From assembly GCF_002903165.1 (NCBI RefSeq), contig NZ_PPSK01000009.1:1-64000 (forward strand): 64,000 bases of DNA. Reading direction: 5' to 3'. This DNA is from Halopseudomonas oceani. Lineage in GTDB: Bacteria; Pseudomonadota; Gammaproteobacteria; Pseudomonadales; Pseudomonadaceae. The notes below the pieces were generated by a model. It did not search any database, had not been told where the DNA came from, and saw only the letters and a list, made by a program, of their open reading frames with translations. Below, one piece after another: positions 30,049 to 38,002 of the stretch; the first letter of the stretch is position 1, and the number at the start of each line of letters is the position of its first letter. Both the position numbers and the translations under genes were made by a program.

Positions 30049-31116
30049 CTAGGACGGCGTTTTTCGGTCTGTTTTGTTGTTTTCCCTTGGTGGGTCCGAT
30101 GGCGTCATGGCCGCGAGCCGCGCCCGTCGTTGCTTTATGGAGCCCTGCAGCCTCATCGGCCTGAGTTGCCTGCTGGCCAGTTCTGACGCGTACAGCGCTT
30201 GCTGTTGTTGGCGAAATGTCTCCGGGCTGCGGGTGCCGTCCTGCACCATCGGAAAATCGGCCGAACATAGCCAGAGTTGGTGATAGGGGCGCTCGGCGAG
30301 GGCGATCAGCTCATCCGGGGGCGGCTCGGGGAATAGCAACCGGTGATAGATCAGCGTGGTCAACGGCGTGGTATCGCAGACGACCGCAGGTTGGCCGTCG
30401 TTTAGCGCGAGGGCAACGGCCTGATCTTCAAGTTCGACCTGGGTGCGGGCGATGTGCAGCAGATCATCCGATGTCAGTACGCCGTCGCAGTCTTGCCAGT
30501 GCTGGCGGCCAAATTCAGCGACCCAGCGCCAGCCCCTGTGCTGCGCCAGCCACTGCCCGAGGCTGGTCTTGCCGGTCGACTCGGCGCCAATCAGGGCGAT
30601 CCGTTGACAGCGCTGGGCTGCCAGTACGTCTGCTGTCTGCCAGTTGGCGTCGGGTGCGGCGCGCAGGGTTGAGCCACTGATCGGGTAGCGCTGGCGTTCG
30701 CGATCCACCAGCACCGAATCAACCGGTCGCTGCCAATGCGCGGCGAGGTAGTCGGCGAACCCTTGCCCATAGTCTTCGCTGCTGAACACCGCGTTGACCG
30801 GTTCGCCGAGGGTGCGGTCGATCAGCTCGGCGCAGAATTGGCGCTGCGGCAGGTCACTGGCGTCATTGTCGGGCATTGCCAGCCCGAGCCGGCAGGCCTG
30901 CGCGGCATCGAGCACCACGCACTGATGCTGCGGCCAGCCGTCATTGAGCCATTGTTGGCGCAGGGCGCTGGTGCAGCCAGCAAATTCCGGACGCGAGTAA
31001 CTCAGGAGCAGTACCTGCTCGCAAGCCGCTGTTGCGGTGTCGATCAGGTATCGATGACCGCTGTGCAGTGGCGAAAACTTGCCGACGACTAGGCCGGTTC
31101 GGTAGGGCTTTGACAT
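30049..31116 (-). CDS. nadR: NadR-like NMN adenylyltransferase / nicotinamide riboside kinase
   Basis: A 355-residue bifunctional enzyme: nicotinamide riboside kinase makes NMN and the adenylyltransferase makes NAD. The N-terminal nucleotidyltransferase has G-K-F-S-P-L-H-S-G-H (residues 12-21) and I-S-G-S-T-L-R (about 146-152). The kinase domain has Walker A G-A-E-S-T-G-K-T (177-184). The DNA-binding domain of enterobacterial NadR is absent, so no repressor role is expected. The start overlaps pnuC by 28 bases. It is the last gene of the seven-gene AAA/VWA operon. The C-terminus ends in a basic, Arg/Lys-rich tail. Confidence 0.9.
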   Translation of the reverse strand: MSKPYRTGLVVGKFSPLHSGHRYLIDTATAACEQVLLLSYSRPEFAGCTSALRQQWLNDGWPQHQCVVLDAAQACRLGLAMPDNDASDLPQRQFCAELIDRTLGEPVNAVFSSEDYGQGFADYLAAHWQRPVDSVLVDRERQRYPISGSTLRAAPDANWQTADVLAAQRCQRIALIGAESTGKTSLGQWLAQHRGWRWVAEFGRQHWQDCDGVLTSDDLLHIARTQVELEDQAVALALNDGQPAVVCDTTPLTTLIYHRLLFPEPPPDELIALAERPYHQLWLCSADFPMVQDGTRSPETFRQQQQALYASELASRQLRPMRLQGSIKQRRARLAAMTPSDPPRENNKTDRKTPS

Positions 31117-31673
31117 GCTTTGCTCAGTTCTTGGTGCCAGCGCCAGAGCCCGTAACAGGCATTGATCCAGAAACCGACGTAAACCAGCGAGGTCAGCATC
31201 AGCTCACGGGAAGCGTACAGCGGCACGGCAATGGTGTTGACGATCAGCCAGAACCACCAGGTTTCAACCCGACGCTTCATCAGCAACAGCTGCGCGGTCA
31301 CGCTGAAGGTCAATACGGCAGAGTCGACGAAGGGGGCGTAGGCATCGGTATGCAGGTGCAGCAGCGCACCATAGGCCAGCAGGGTCGCGACGGCCGCCAG
31401 CAGGTACAGGGCCAATTGCGGCCACGAGCTTCTGCTGATGGCTTCGGCGCTGGCGCCGCGCTGCCACTGCCGCCAGCCGATTATGCTGGTGCAGATGTAA
31501 AAGAGCATCAAGGTCGCGTCCGCATACAGCTGGACCTGAAAGAACAGGATGGCAAACAGCACGCAGCCGACGATACCCAGTGTCCAGGTGTGTCGGTGGT
31601 TGCGAGCAGCGAGGAATACGCTGATCAGAAAGAAGGCATTCGCGCTGTATTCCAGCAGAGTAAGGCTGCTCAT
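31089..31673 (-). CDS. pnuC: PnuC-type nicotinamide riboside transporter
   Basis: A 194-residue membrane protein with about seven helices and the PnuC W-x-x-W-x-x-G-rich pattern (I-I-G-W-R-Q-W-Q-R-G; W-W-F-W-L-I-V-N). It admits nicotinamide riboside by facilitated diffusion, trapped by the NadR kinase encoded next. The start at 31673 overlaps the preceding ligase stop (ATGA). The frame is open to 31916, but that extension is read inside the ligase gene and is not PnuC-like. Confidence 0.92.
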   Translation of the reverse strand: MSSLTLLEYSANAFFLISVFLAARNHRHTWTLGIVGCVLFAILFFQVQLYADATLMLFYICTSIIGWRQWQRGASAEAISRSSWPQLALYLLAAVATLLAYGALLHLHTDAYAPFVDSAVLTFSVTAQLLLMKRRVETWWFWLIVNTIAVPLYASRELMLTSLVYVGFWINACYGLWRWHQELSKACQSPTEPA

Positions 31674-33013
31674 CCGTCGTGGGCTCCGGGGTAATCGCTG
31701 GTGTATTGAATGAGTTTGTCGGCATCGAGCGGAAAGGGGGCGAAGCGAATGTCGCAGTCGATACCAAAGGTGTCGAGCAGAGCCTGGCGCAGGGCCGGCT
31801 CGTCGGTGTGACCGCGCAGGCGCACTATCAGCGAGCCGTCGGCCTGTTGATGCAGTTGATACTGGGCCAGCTCGAACGGCTGCATCAGGTGCGTGATGTC
31901 GACATTGTTGAGCCAACGGCCGGCGGCATGGAAGCGCACTGGCGGGCGGCCATCGAGCTGTTGCAGGTAGCGGTGGCCCTCAGCGCTTTCATACAGGCAG
32001 GCGTAATCGCCGGTGCGATAGCGCAGCAGCGGCAGGCACGGGTTGAAGCCGCCGGTCAGGGTGATTTCGCCGCGCTCGCCGGCGGCGACGGGACGCCCCT
32101 GGCGGTTGAGCAGCTCGACCTTGAGTGTGTTTTGGATCAGCCGCAGACCGTGGCCGCTGCCGTCATCGGCGGCTATCGGTCCGGCCTCGTTCATCGAATA
32201 CAGATTGATGACCGGGCACTCAAAGCGACTGGTCAGCCGGTCCTTCAGGCCCTGCAGCAATGTCATGGAGGTTGACAGGATGGCTGCGGGGCGGTGGGCG
32301 AACTCGATGTTCAGCAGAGTGCTCAGGCTGCGCGGGTCCCCGGTCATCAGCAGCGGTTTGACTTGATCCAGATAGCGCCCGCGGGCCTCAGCGCTCGGCC
32401 AGTCGGCAGGGTTCATGTTCAGCTTCAGCAGCACCTTGTCGTCCCAATAGGGCAAGACCGATGCGTAGGTGAAGCAACGCTGCTGATCGCCGACCAGCAT
32501 CACGCCGGTGTCGCCGGGCAAGCTCTGCAGGTCGATCCCGTGCCAGCCGACAATCCGTTCGTGAAAGCAGTGGTAACGCGCCGCTACCAGCGGTAGGGAA
32601 GGCACGCGCAGCGGGTGCCCGGTGGTGCCGCTGGTTTCAAACACGATCAGCTGTCGCGGGTCGATGTCGTCTGGTACAAACGTTGCGATCTCGCAGCTCA
32701 GATCCTGGCGGGATGTGCAGGGTAGCGCTTCGAGCGGTTGGTGCCACGGATAGTCGCGATAGCGCGGTACCTGACGGCGACAGCGATCAAGAAAGGCGGC
32801 CAGCCAGTTTGCTTCCGGGTGCTGCAGTGCTCGTTTGTCGGCGGCCAGCTGTGACAGCGCAACGGCGTCCAGATGGTGTCCGCTGCGACCGCTCAAAGAC
32901 GGCGCAGCAGGGTGTTGCAAGCAGCGCTGCAGCCGTTCTGCGGCGCGCACGCTCAAGTTTGGCAGTCGCCGGGTATCGAGCCAGGGGGCGAGGTCTGTAG
33001 TCTGACTGGTCAT
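31670..33013 (-). CDS. PaaK/F390-synthetase-like adenylate-forming enzyme
   Basis: A 447-residue adenylate-forming enzyme of the phenylacetate-CoA ligase / coenzyme F390 synthetase / CapK group. Visible motifs: E-T-S-G-T-T-G-H-P (residues 126-134, phosphate loop), Y-S-M-N-E-A-G near 270 (adenine site) and L-R-Y-R-T-G-D-Y near 350 (ribose-binding Asp), with a short C-terminal domain. It would activate a carboxylate as an acyl-AMP; the acceptor is unknown. It overlaps both neighbours by 4 bases (ATGA), so it is clearly part of the AAA/VWA operon and translationally coupled to pnuC. Confidence 0.82.
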   Translation of the reverse strand: MTSQTTDLAPWLDTRRLPNLSVRAAERLQRCLQHPAAPSLSGRSGHHLDAVALSQLAADKRALQHPEANWLAAFLDRCRRQVPRYRDYPWHQPLEALPCTSRQDLSCEIATFVPDDIDPRQLIVFETSGTTGHPLRVPSLPLVAARYHCFHERIVGWHGIDLQSLPGDTGVMLVGDQQRCFTYASVLPYWDDKVLLKLNMNPADWPSAEARGRYLDQVKPLLMTGDPRSLSTLLNIEFAHRPAAILSTSMTLLQGLKDRLTSRFECPVINLYSMNEAGPIAADDGSGHGLRLIQNTLKVELLNRQGRPVAAGERGEITLTGGFNPCLPLLRYRTGDYACLYESAEGHRYLQQLDGRPPVRFHAAGRWLNNVDITHLMQPFELAQYQLHQQADGSLIVRLRGHTDEPALRQALLDTFGIDCDIRFAPFPLDADKLIQYTSDYPGAHDG

Positions 33014-33579
33014 TCGCGGGTGTACTTGTCTGCCGCTTCGCGTGCGCGCTTTTCTGCCAGTGCCTTGCGAATGGCTTCGGCGCGCTCTTCGGCGGCTCTG
33101 GAGGCTGCCACGACCCGTGCCCGTTCGCTGGAGCTGACCATCAGCAAGCGATCCTGCGCCTGCTGGTCGGTTTCGTTCTGTGGTTTCAGGCGCAGGCCGT
33201 TGAGGGTCAGGCGGATAAGTTCTTCACGCTGGTCTTCGTCATCCAGGTTGGGATGCGTGGTATCCATCAGTTGGTTACTTGACGCCAGCAGGCTGATGAT
33301 TTCATCGGCGTACAGCGTCAGCTCGCAAAAGGCATCATCTGCCAGCAACCAGACCATCAGCAACAGCGTGTCCGCTCGGTCGTGACCCTCGGGGTCGTCC
33401 CACAGGGGCAGTGAGTAAATCGGCAGCAGCGTTGCCGTTGTGACTGCGGGTTCCAGCCGTACGAGCAGATCGTTCAGTAGGGCGATGAGGCTCTGTCCGG
33501 CGGGTGCCTGGCCAGCGGGGTAGGCCAGCAAGCGCTGGTGCAGGTAGTGCATGGACGGGCCGGACTGCAGATTGCTCAT
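33010..33579 (-). CDS. Uncharacterised operon protein, 189 aa
   Basis: I do not recognise this 189-residue protein. It is acidic to residue 130, largely helical by composition and cytosolic, with no signal or membrane segment. The last 45 residues form a charged Ala/Arg/Glu/Lys-rich likely coiled coil. ATGA overlaps tie it to the metallopeptidase-VWA gene before it and the ligase gene after it. It is probably a subunit or adaptor of the AAA/VWA system. Confidence 0.75.
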   Translation of the reverse strand: MSNLQSGPSMHYLHQRLLAYPAGQAPAGQSLIALLNDLLVRLEPAVTTATLLPIYSLPLWDDPEGHDRADTLLLMVWLLADDAFCELTLYADEIISLLASSNQLMDTTHPNLDDEDQREELIRLTLNGLRLKPQNETDQQAQDRLLMVSSSERARVVAASRAAEERAEAIRKALAEKRAREAADKYTRE

Positions 33580-35348
33580 GGGCGGGCCGCTCGCTGCGAG
33601 GTGGATTCACTGGCCTGATAGTATTGTCGGGCAAAGTGCCGGGCGAAGCTGAGCATGGGCTCAAGCCCGTTGACGCGATGGACCTGCCAGCCTTGATCCC
33701 TGCCCAGTCGCATCTTCTCATAGGCATCCTGCAGCCAGGCGTGCCCGGTCTGGCTGTCCAGCTCCATCGGCAGGTCGAGCACCCAGTGACCCGCACCGCC
33801 GCAGTGACGCAGCGTACGTGCACTGATCTCGGCACCCGCGGTGCCGCGCTCATCCTCGGAGAACATGGAACTGACGCCATCGTCTGACAGCACCACAACC
33901 TGTGTCGGCGTTTGGCGTGGCTGATCGTAGGTTTCGCGCAGCAGCTTCAGCGGGAAGCTGGTCGAGCCTCCAAAGAAGCCGGTCAGAACGCGCAGCGCGC
34001 CGGCCTCATCGCGAATGAAACCATCGGTGCTCAGACACTGGCGCGGCCCGCTCCACAGCGTGACCTGCACCTGGGCGCCGGCGCGCAGTGCTGATATGCA
34101 GAGCAATACACCGGCCAGTGCCGGATAGGACAGTTGATACTGCGGATTGGGCATGGAACCGGAGCTGTCCACGTACAGGTCCAGATCGCAGACCTGCTGT
34201 CGTGGTTGTTCGCTAGTGTCGACGCTGTACACCGCCTTGTGGGTGGTGACGCCGGGGATGGGATCCGCGCCGGCCAGCAGGGTTGCAAACCAGTCGAGTT
34301 CGCCGGGGTCGTCACCCGGTTCCCAGAGCGCCGTGCCTTCACGCTCGGGTTCGCTGGGGGCAGGTGTTGATTTGGCAGGAAACGGCAGCAGGTAGGGGCG
34401 TACGGCGTCGCGGTAATAGTTGACCGTGGCATCGTGCCGGGAGATATCGACGCCGGCGGCGCGCAGCACTTCATAGTATTCCTGTGGCTCCAGCGACTGC
34501 CCGGGGGAGCGCTTGGCTGCGACCGCATTGCAAGCGCTGTCGGTTACGGGTGCGCCCGGCGTCTGCTCGCTCAACTCTGGGTCTTGGCTAGGATGCAGCA
34601 CGTCGATGGCCGGTAGCGATGGCACACTGGTGCCGGTGTGACCGTTGCCGGCGTCAGCGGTGTCGGCCAGCACACCGAAGGCGTCATTTGCCGCTTGTTC
34701 GTCATCCTGCAGGTAGCGCAACAGCAGGGTGGCGAAACGGCTGGCGCCGGTCAGCCAGTCCTTGCCGTAGACCTTGATAATGCGACTACCCAGCCAGGCG
34801 TCGCCTTCCTCTGAGTTGCCGAGTGGGGCAGAAGTCAGGGTTTCTGCTGGCAACTGCCACAGGCGTTCGTAAATGCGCATATACAGCTGCCATAGCGGTG
34901 TGGCGCTGGCCGGTTTGAGGCGCAGGTAGATGGCCTCCATCTGACACGGGGTATGCCGCTGCAGGTGGTGATTGATCAGCAGATCGGTATACAGGTTGGC
35001 GACCAGGGGGGCGAGTTGCTCGCTGCCGGGCAGTGACTGGCGGATGACGGCCAATAGCTGCAGGTGTTGCGTCATGTTGGCAGGGGCATAAACGTGGTGG
35101 CCGATCTCATGTGCCAGTACTTCCAGTGCGTAGTCGTCCAGCCTGCGCTCGGTGATTTCCTGCAGGTTCACCATCACCCGCTGTGAGGTGAGGCGAATGG
35201 CGGCAAAGCTCTCGGTCAGGCCCGCGGCTTCGGCCGCTTCGACATCGAACAGCCACAGGGGCTCTTGCAGCTGCAGATGGTCGCTCCAGAGCAGCAGAGC
35301 TTGCTGCCATTGTGCCTGCCAATGGGCCAGTTGCGGATCGGCGCTCAT
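33576..35348 (-). CDS. Metallopeptidase-VWA fusion protein (DUF2201-like)
   Basis: A 590-residue cytosolic protein. Residues 80-84 are H-E-I-G-H, a zinc-protease motif, followed near 117-126 by an N-L-Y-T-D-L-L-I-N stretch that resembles the third-ligand region of DUF2201-type putative metallopeptidases. The C-terminal VWA domain (about 385-570) has an intact MIDAS: D394-S-S-G-S398, the G-G-S-T-S loop near 462 and L-S-D-D-G near 490. A linker of about 200 residues joins them. I chose the ATG at 35348 because it overlaps the upstream stop (ATGA); the frame is open to 35432. The pairing with a MoxR-like ATPase gene two genes upstream is typical of AAA/VWA systems. Confidence 0.85.
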   Translation of the reverse strand: MSADPQLAHWQAQWQQALLLWSDHLQLQEPLWLFDVEAAEAAGLTESFAAIRLTSQRVMVNLQEITERRLDDYALEVLAHEIGHHVYAPANMTQHLQLLAVIRQSLPGSEQLAPLVANLYTDLLINHHLQRHTPCQMEAIYLRLKPASATPLWQLYMRIYERLWQLPAETLTSAPLGNSEEGDAWLGSRIIKVYGKDWLTGASRFATLLLRYLQDDEQAANDAFGVLADTADAGNGHTGTSVPSLPAIDVLHPSQDPELSEQTPGAPVTDSACNAVAAKRSPGQSLEPQEYYEVLRAAGVDISRHDATVNYYRDAVRPYLLPFPAKSTPAPSEPEREGTALWEPGDDPGELDWFATLLAGADPIPGVTTHKAVYSVDTSEQPRQQVCDLDLYVDSSGSMPNPQYQLSYPALAGVLLCISALRAGAQVQVTLWSGPRQCLSTDGFIRDEAGALRVLTGFFGGSTSFPLKLLRETYDQPRQTPTQVVVLSDDGVSSMFSEDERGTAGAEISARTLRHCGGAGHWVLDLPMELDSQTGHAWLQDAYEKMRLGRDQGWQVHRVNGLEPMLSFARHFARQYYQASESTSQRAARP

Positions 35349-36277
35349 GAGTGGTCCCTGGTTTTCGGGATGATCATCAGGCGATAGCTGTTGTGAAAGC
35401 TGACGACCCACTCGTGGCGGCGCTCCAGACACTGTCGTACCTGATCGTAGCTGCGCCAGGGCGTGCCCAGTGCGGCCGGGAGCTGCAGCAGGTCCTGCGT
35501 TGGCACTGGCGTTGCCTGCTCCGGCGAGTGCGGCAGCAATTTATGCCCCCAGGTATCGACGTGCAGTTGCCAGCAGTCGTCGCCGGCCTGGATCAGGGTG
35601 TGCCCGCCGGCCATCAGCAACACCGGTAACTCACTGAATTCGCCGCCCAGCCAGGTTGCCGCGCCTAAGGCAACCGGTTCGGTTTGCCAGCCACGTTCTG
35701 GGCCTCGCCACCAGGGATGGGCAAAGTGCTCCGGCGCGCCCAGTTGCAATTGCGCCACCAGCGCAGGTTGACGGCTGAGGGCGGCGACCGCTGCCGTGCG
35801 AAACTCGGGCAGCCCGGCCATCCAGCCGAGTATCAGCAGATAATCTGGGGCGGCGGCCGGGGTAGGGCGGCAGCATTGCCATTGGCTCAGCAGGTTACTG
35901 CGCTGCGCTGCTGTCGGCAGATGCGACAACGTATTGAGCAGTTGCACCAGCAGCTGCGGCGCATCCGCCGGATAGGGCGCTAGCCACTGCGGCAGCACGC
36001 GGGTAAACAGGGCAAGGGTCAGGTCGCGCTGCTGTGCTGCCAGCCAGCCCCGTTGCACCAGCGTCAGCCCTGCCTGGTAGGTTACTTCTGTGAGCCCTGC
36101 CTTGTTCACTGAGGGCCAATGGTCCAAGGCTGCCATCAGTGGGTCGAGCGCGTCGAGCAGAAAGCCGCTGAAGCAGCGGGCGAACTCGGCCTGGTCGCCC
36201 TGACGAGCCAGGCGATAGCTCTGGTTGAGCGTGTCAGCCTGTTTTAACAGATACTGTGCGAGCCATTCGGAGCGCAT
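35345..36277 (-). CDS. Uncharacterised operon protein, 310 aa
   Basis: I do not recognise this 310-residue protein. The first 200 residues are Leu/Ala/Gln-rich and look like a helical repeat solenoid. The last 100 contain aromatic clusters (W-W-R-G-P near 192, W-x-L-H-V-D-T-W near 240). It is probably cytosolic. It starts one base after the AAA gene stop and overlaps the metallopeptidase-VWA gene by 4 bases. An adaptor role between ATPase and VWA protein is inferred from position only. Confidence 0.75.
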   Translation of the reverse strand: MRSEWLAQYLLKQADTLNQSYRLARQGDQAEFARCFSGFLLDALDPLMAALDHWPSVNKAGLTEVTYQAGLTLVQRGWLAAQQRDLTLALFTRVLPQWLAPYPADAPQLLVQLLNTLSHLPTAAQRSNLLSQWQCCRPTPAAAPDYLLILGWMAGLPEFRTAAVAALSRQPALVAQLQLGAPEHFAHPWWRGPERGWQTEPVALGAATWLGGEFSELPVLLMAGGHTLIQAGDDCWQLHVDTWGHKLLPHSPEQATPVPTQDLLQLPAALGTPWRSYDQVRQCLERRHEWVVSFHNSYRLMIIPKTRDHS

Positions 36278-36278
36278 G

Positions 36279-37868
36279 TCAGCCCTGAGTCGTCAGCCAG
36301 CGCAGGTAGTTGCTGTAGCGCTGGTGCAGGTATTTCAGCGTCATGGCGTCGTCGTGTACTGCGCCGGACAACTTGTTGCCGCTGGCCAGTTGTTGCAGCG
36401 TGCGCTCGATGCGTTGCAGGCGCTTGCGACAGTCCTTGAGCGAAAGCCCTTCCAACCCTTCATCCAGCTCAGCCTTGAGCGCGGCGACATCGTCGCTCCG
36501 GTGGCGACCCTGGCGTTCGAACTCACGACAGCTGAGCTGGAACAAATGACGCAGCCAGCCGATCTTGTCGCTGAGGAAAGCGGCATTCTCCGGCTGTTGA
36601 AAGAACGGCGCATCTTCGTCGGCAAATAGGTGCGAGTGCAGCACGAAAGGCAGCACCTGAGTCAGGTCGTTCAACTCGACCTCGCGGTTGCCGCGAAAAT
36701 ACGCCATCGCCTTGGCGAAGACGATCAATGACATCAGGCTGCGAACCGAAAGGCCGTTGCGGGTCTGGCAGCCCAGATCGGCAAGCCGATCGCGACCGTT
36801 CTCGAGCATGGCCAACTGGTGACGGGCAACGCCAGCCAGGCGCGAGGTGTCCTTGCTCTTGTATTCGAACTGTTGCCCGGAATACTCGCTGAACTCAAAT
36901 TGGCTGGCGAAAAACTCCAGCCGCTGGCGCAGGTCCGCCGGCAGGGTAACCGCGCGGATGTCTGTCTCCATTTGCGCCATCTCGGCCTCGCTGAACTGCA
37001 GCACCTCTGGCAAACAGTCCGCCGGGTCGACCCCTTCCTCGATACGTATCAGCAGTTCATCCAGAAAACGTGGGTTGAACGGCAGCGCTTGCACCACCAC
37101 GTCGATCCGGTCTTTCAAGGCTTCGATAACCGGGTAGGTACCGCCGCCCTGGTCATCGTTGGCGGTCAGGTACCAGGCCGCCGGCGGGCACTCGTGAATC
37201 TGGTTGAACATCTCGGCGTAGTTGTCGCCCATTACCGTAAGCAGCGCGCTTTGGGTGCGCGTCGGGATGCGGTTGTACTCGTCAACGATCTTTACACGCA
37301 TGTCCAGCCAGCTGCGCCAACTGATGCGAATGTCCGACTGCTGATCCGCTTTCATGATGTCCATCGGCATCGGGTTGCCGAGCAGGTCGGCAACTGTCAT
37401 CTGTGGATGGCCGTGCTGCATCGCGCGGCGTACCTGCTTGGGGCTGTACCCCGCGAGCAGACCCATGAGGAGTGCGGAGGCGGTCTTGCCGCGACCGGGG
37501 CCGCCGATGAACAGGCACTTGCGACGGGCGGCAAAGGTCAGAATCGGCAGCAGGATAAAGCTGGAGTAGCTCTGGTCGGTCGGCAGATAAAGTGGTGTTT
37601 GGCTGTCACCGAAGTGGATGGGCTGCGGCGGCGAGAGGTTGTACTCAACGTCGTAGTGCGGGCTGATCACTGCGTGGTTGACGATCCAGAAGTAGGCCTG
37701 GCGCAGCTTTTCGGCCAACTCGAGCGCGGGTACAGTACCTGACTGCTCGGGGTCACCGAATGGTCCGTTGACCAGCGCAGCTACATCGAAGCTGGCGCTG
37801 GACGACGCCTGACTGACAGGGCGGGTAGGGGACGCCGAGATACGCGAAAACGGATTGAATCCTTTCAT
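36279..37868 (-). CDS. MoxR-like AAA+ ATPase heading the metallopeptidase/ligase/NAD operon
   Basis: A 529-residue AAA+ ATPase. Walker A is G-G-P-G-R-G-K-T (residues 122-129), Walker B is K-I-V-D-E-Y-N-R (D196, E197), and sensor 1 is near T-A-N-D-D (about 235). The H-P-Q-M-T-V-A-D-L-L-G-N-P segment resembles the MoxR substrate loop. It carries a 100-residue N-terminal extension and a long C-terminal helical extension (about 340-529) absent from ordinary MoxR. It is first in the operon; the 134 bases upstream (37869-38002) hold any promoter. It is only distantly similar to the MoxR at 6.0-7.0 kb. Confidence 0.86.
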   Translation of the reverse strand: MKGFNPFSRISASPTRPVSQASSSASFDVAALVNGPFGDPEQSGTVPALELAEKLRQAYFWIVNHAVISPHYDVEYNLSPPQPIHFGDSQTPLYLPTDQSYSSFILLPILTFAARRKCLFIGGPGRGKTASALLMGLLAGYSPKQVRRAMQHGHPQMTVADLLGNPMPMDIMKADQQSDIRISWRSWLDMRVKIVDEYNRIPTRTQSALLTVMGDNYAEMFNQIHECPPAAWYLTANDDQGGGTYPVIEALKDRIDVVVQALPFNPRFLDELLIRIEEGVDPADCLPEVLQFSEAEMAQMETDIRAVTLPADLRQRLEFFASQFEFSEYSGQQFEYKSKDTSRLAGVARHQLAMLENGRDRLADLGCQTRNGLSVRSLMSLIVFAKAMAYFRGNREVELNDLTQVLPFVLHSHLFADEDAPFFQQPENAAFLSDKIGWLRHLFQLSCREFERQGRHRSDDVAALKAELDEGLEGLSLKDCRKRLQRIERTLQQLASGNKLSGAVHDDAMTLKYLHQRYSNYLRWLTTQG

Positions 37869-38002
37869 GGGGGAGCCGGTTCTGACTGCGAAACAGAGCG
37901 GCAGTATGCCAGAGATGGCCGCTGCCGGGGTTGATCTAATGCGGGTTTTGGCAACCGAACCGCGCTGCGGTTGATCGGCTCCGTTGCCAGGTCCGGCTTC
38001 CG

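Noticed and set aside
31674-31916. Extended N-terminus of PnuC
   Set aside because: The extra residues are Arg/His/Pro-rich, are antisense-like, and lie inside the ligase gene.
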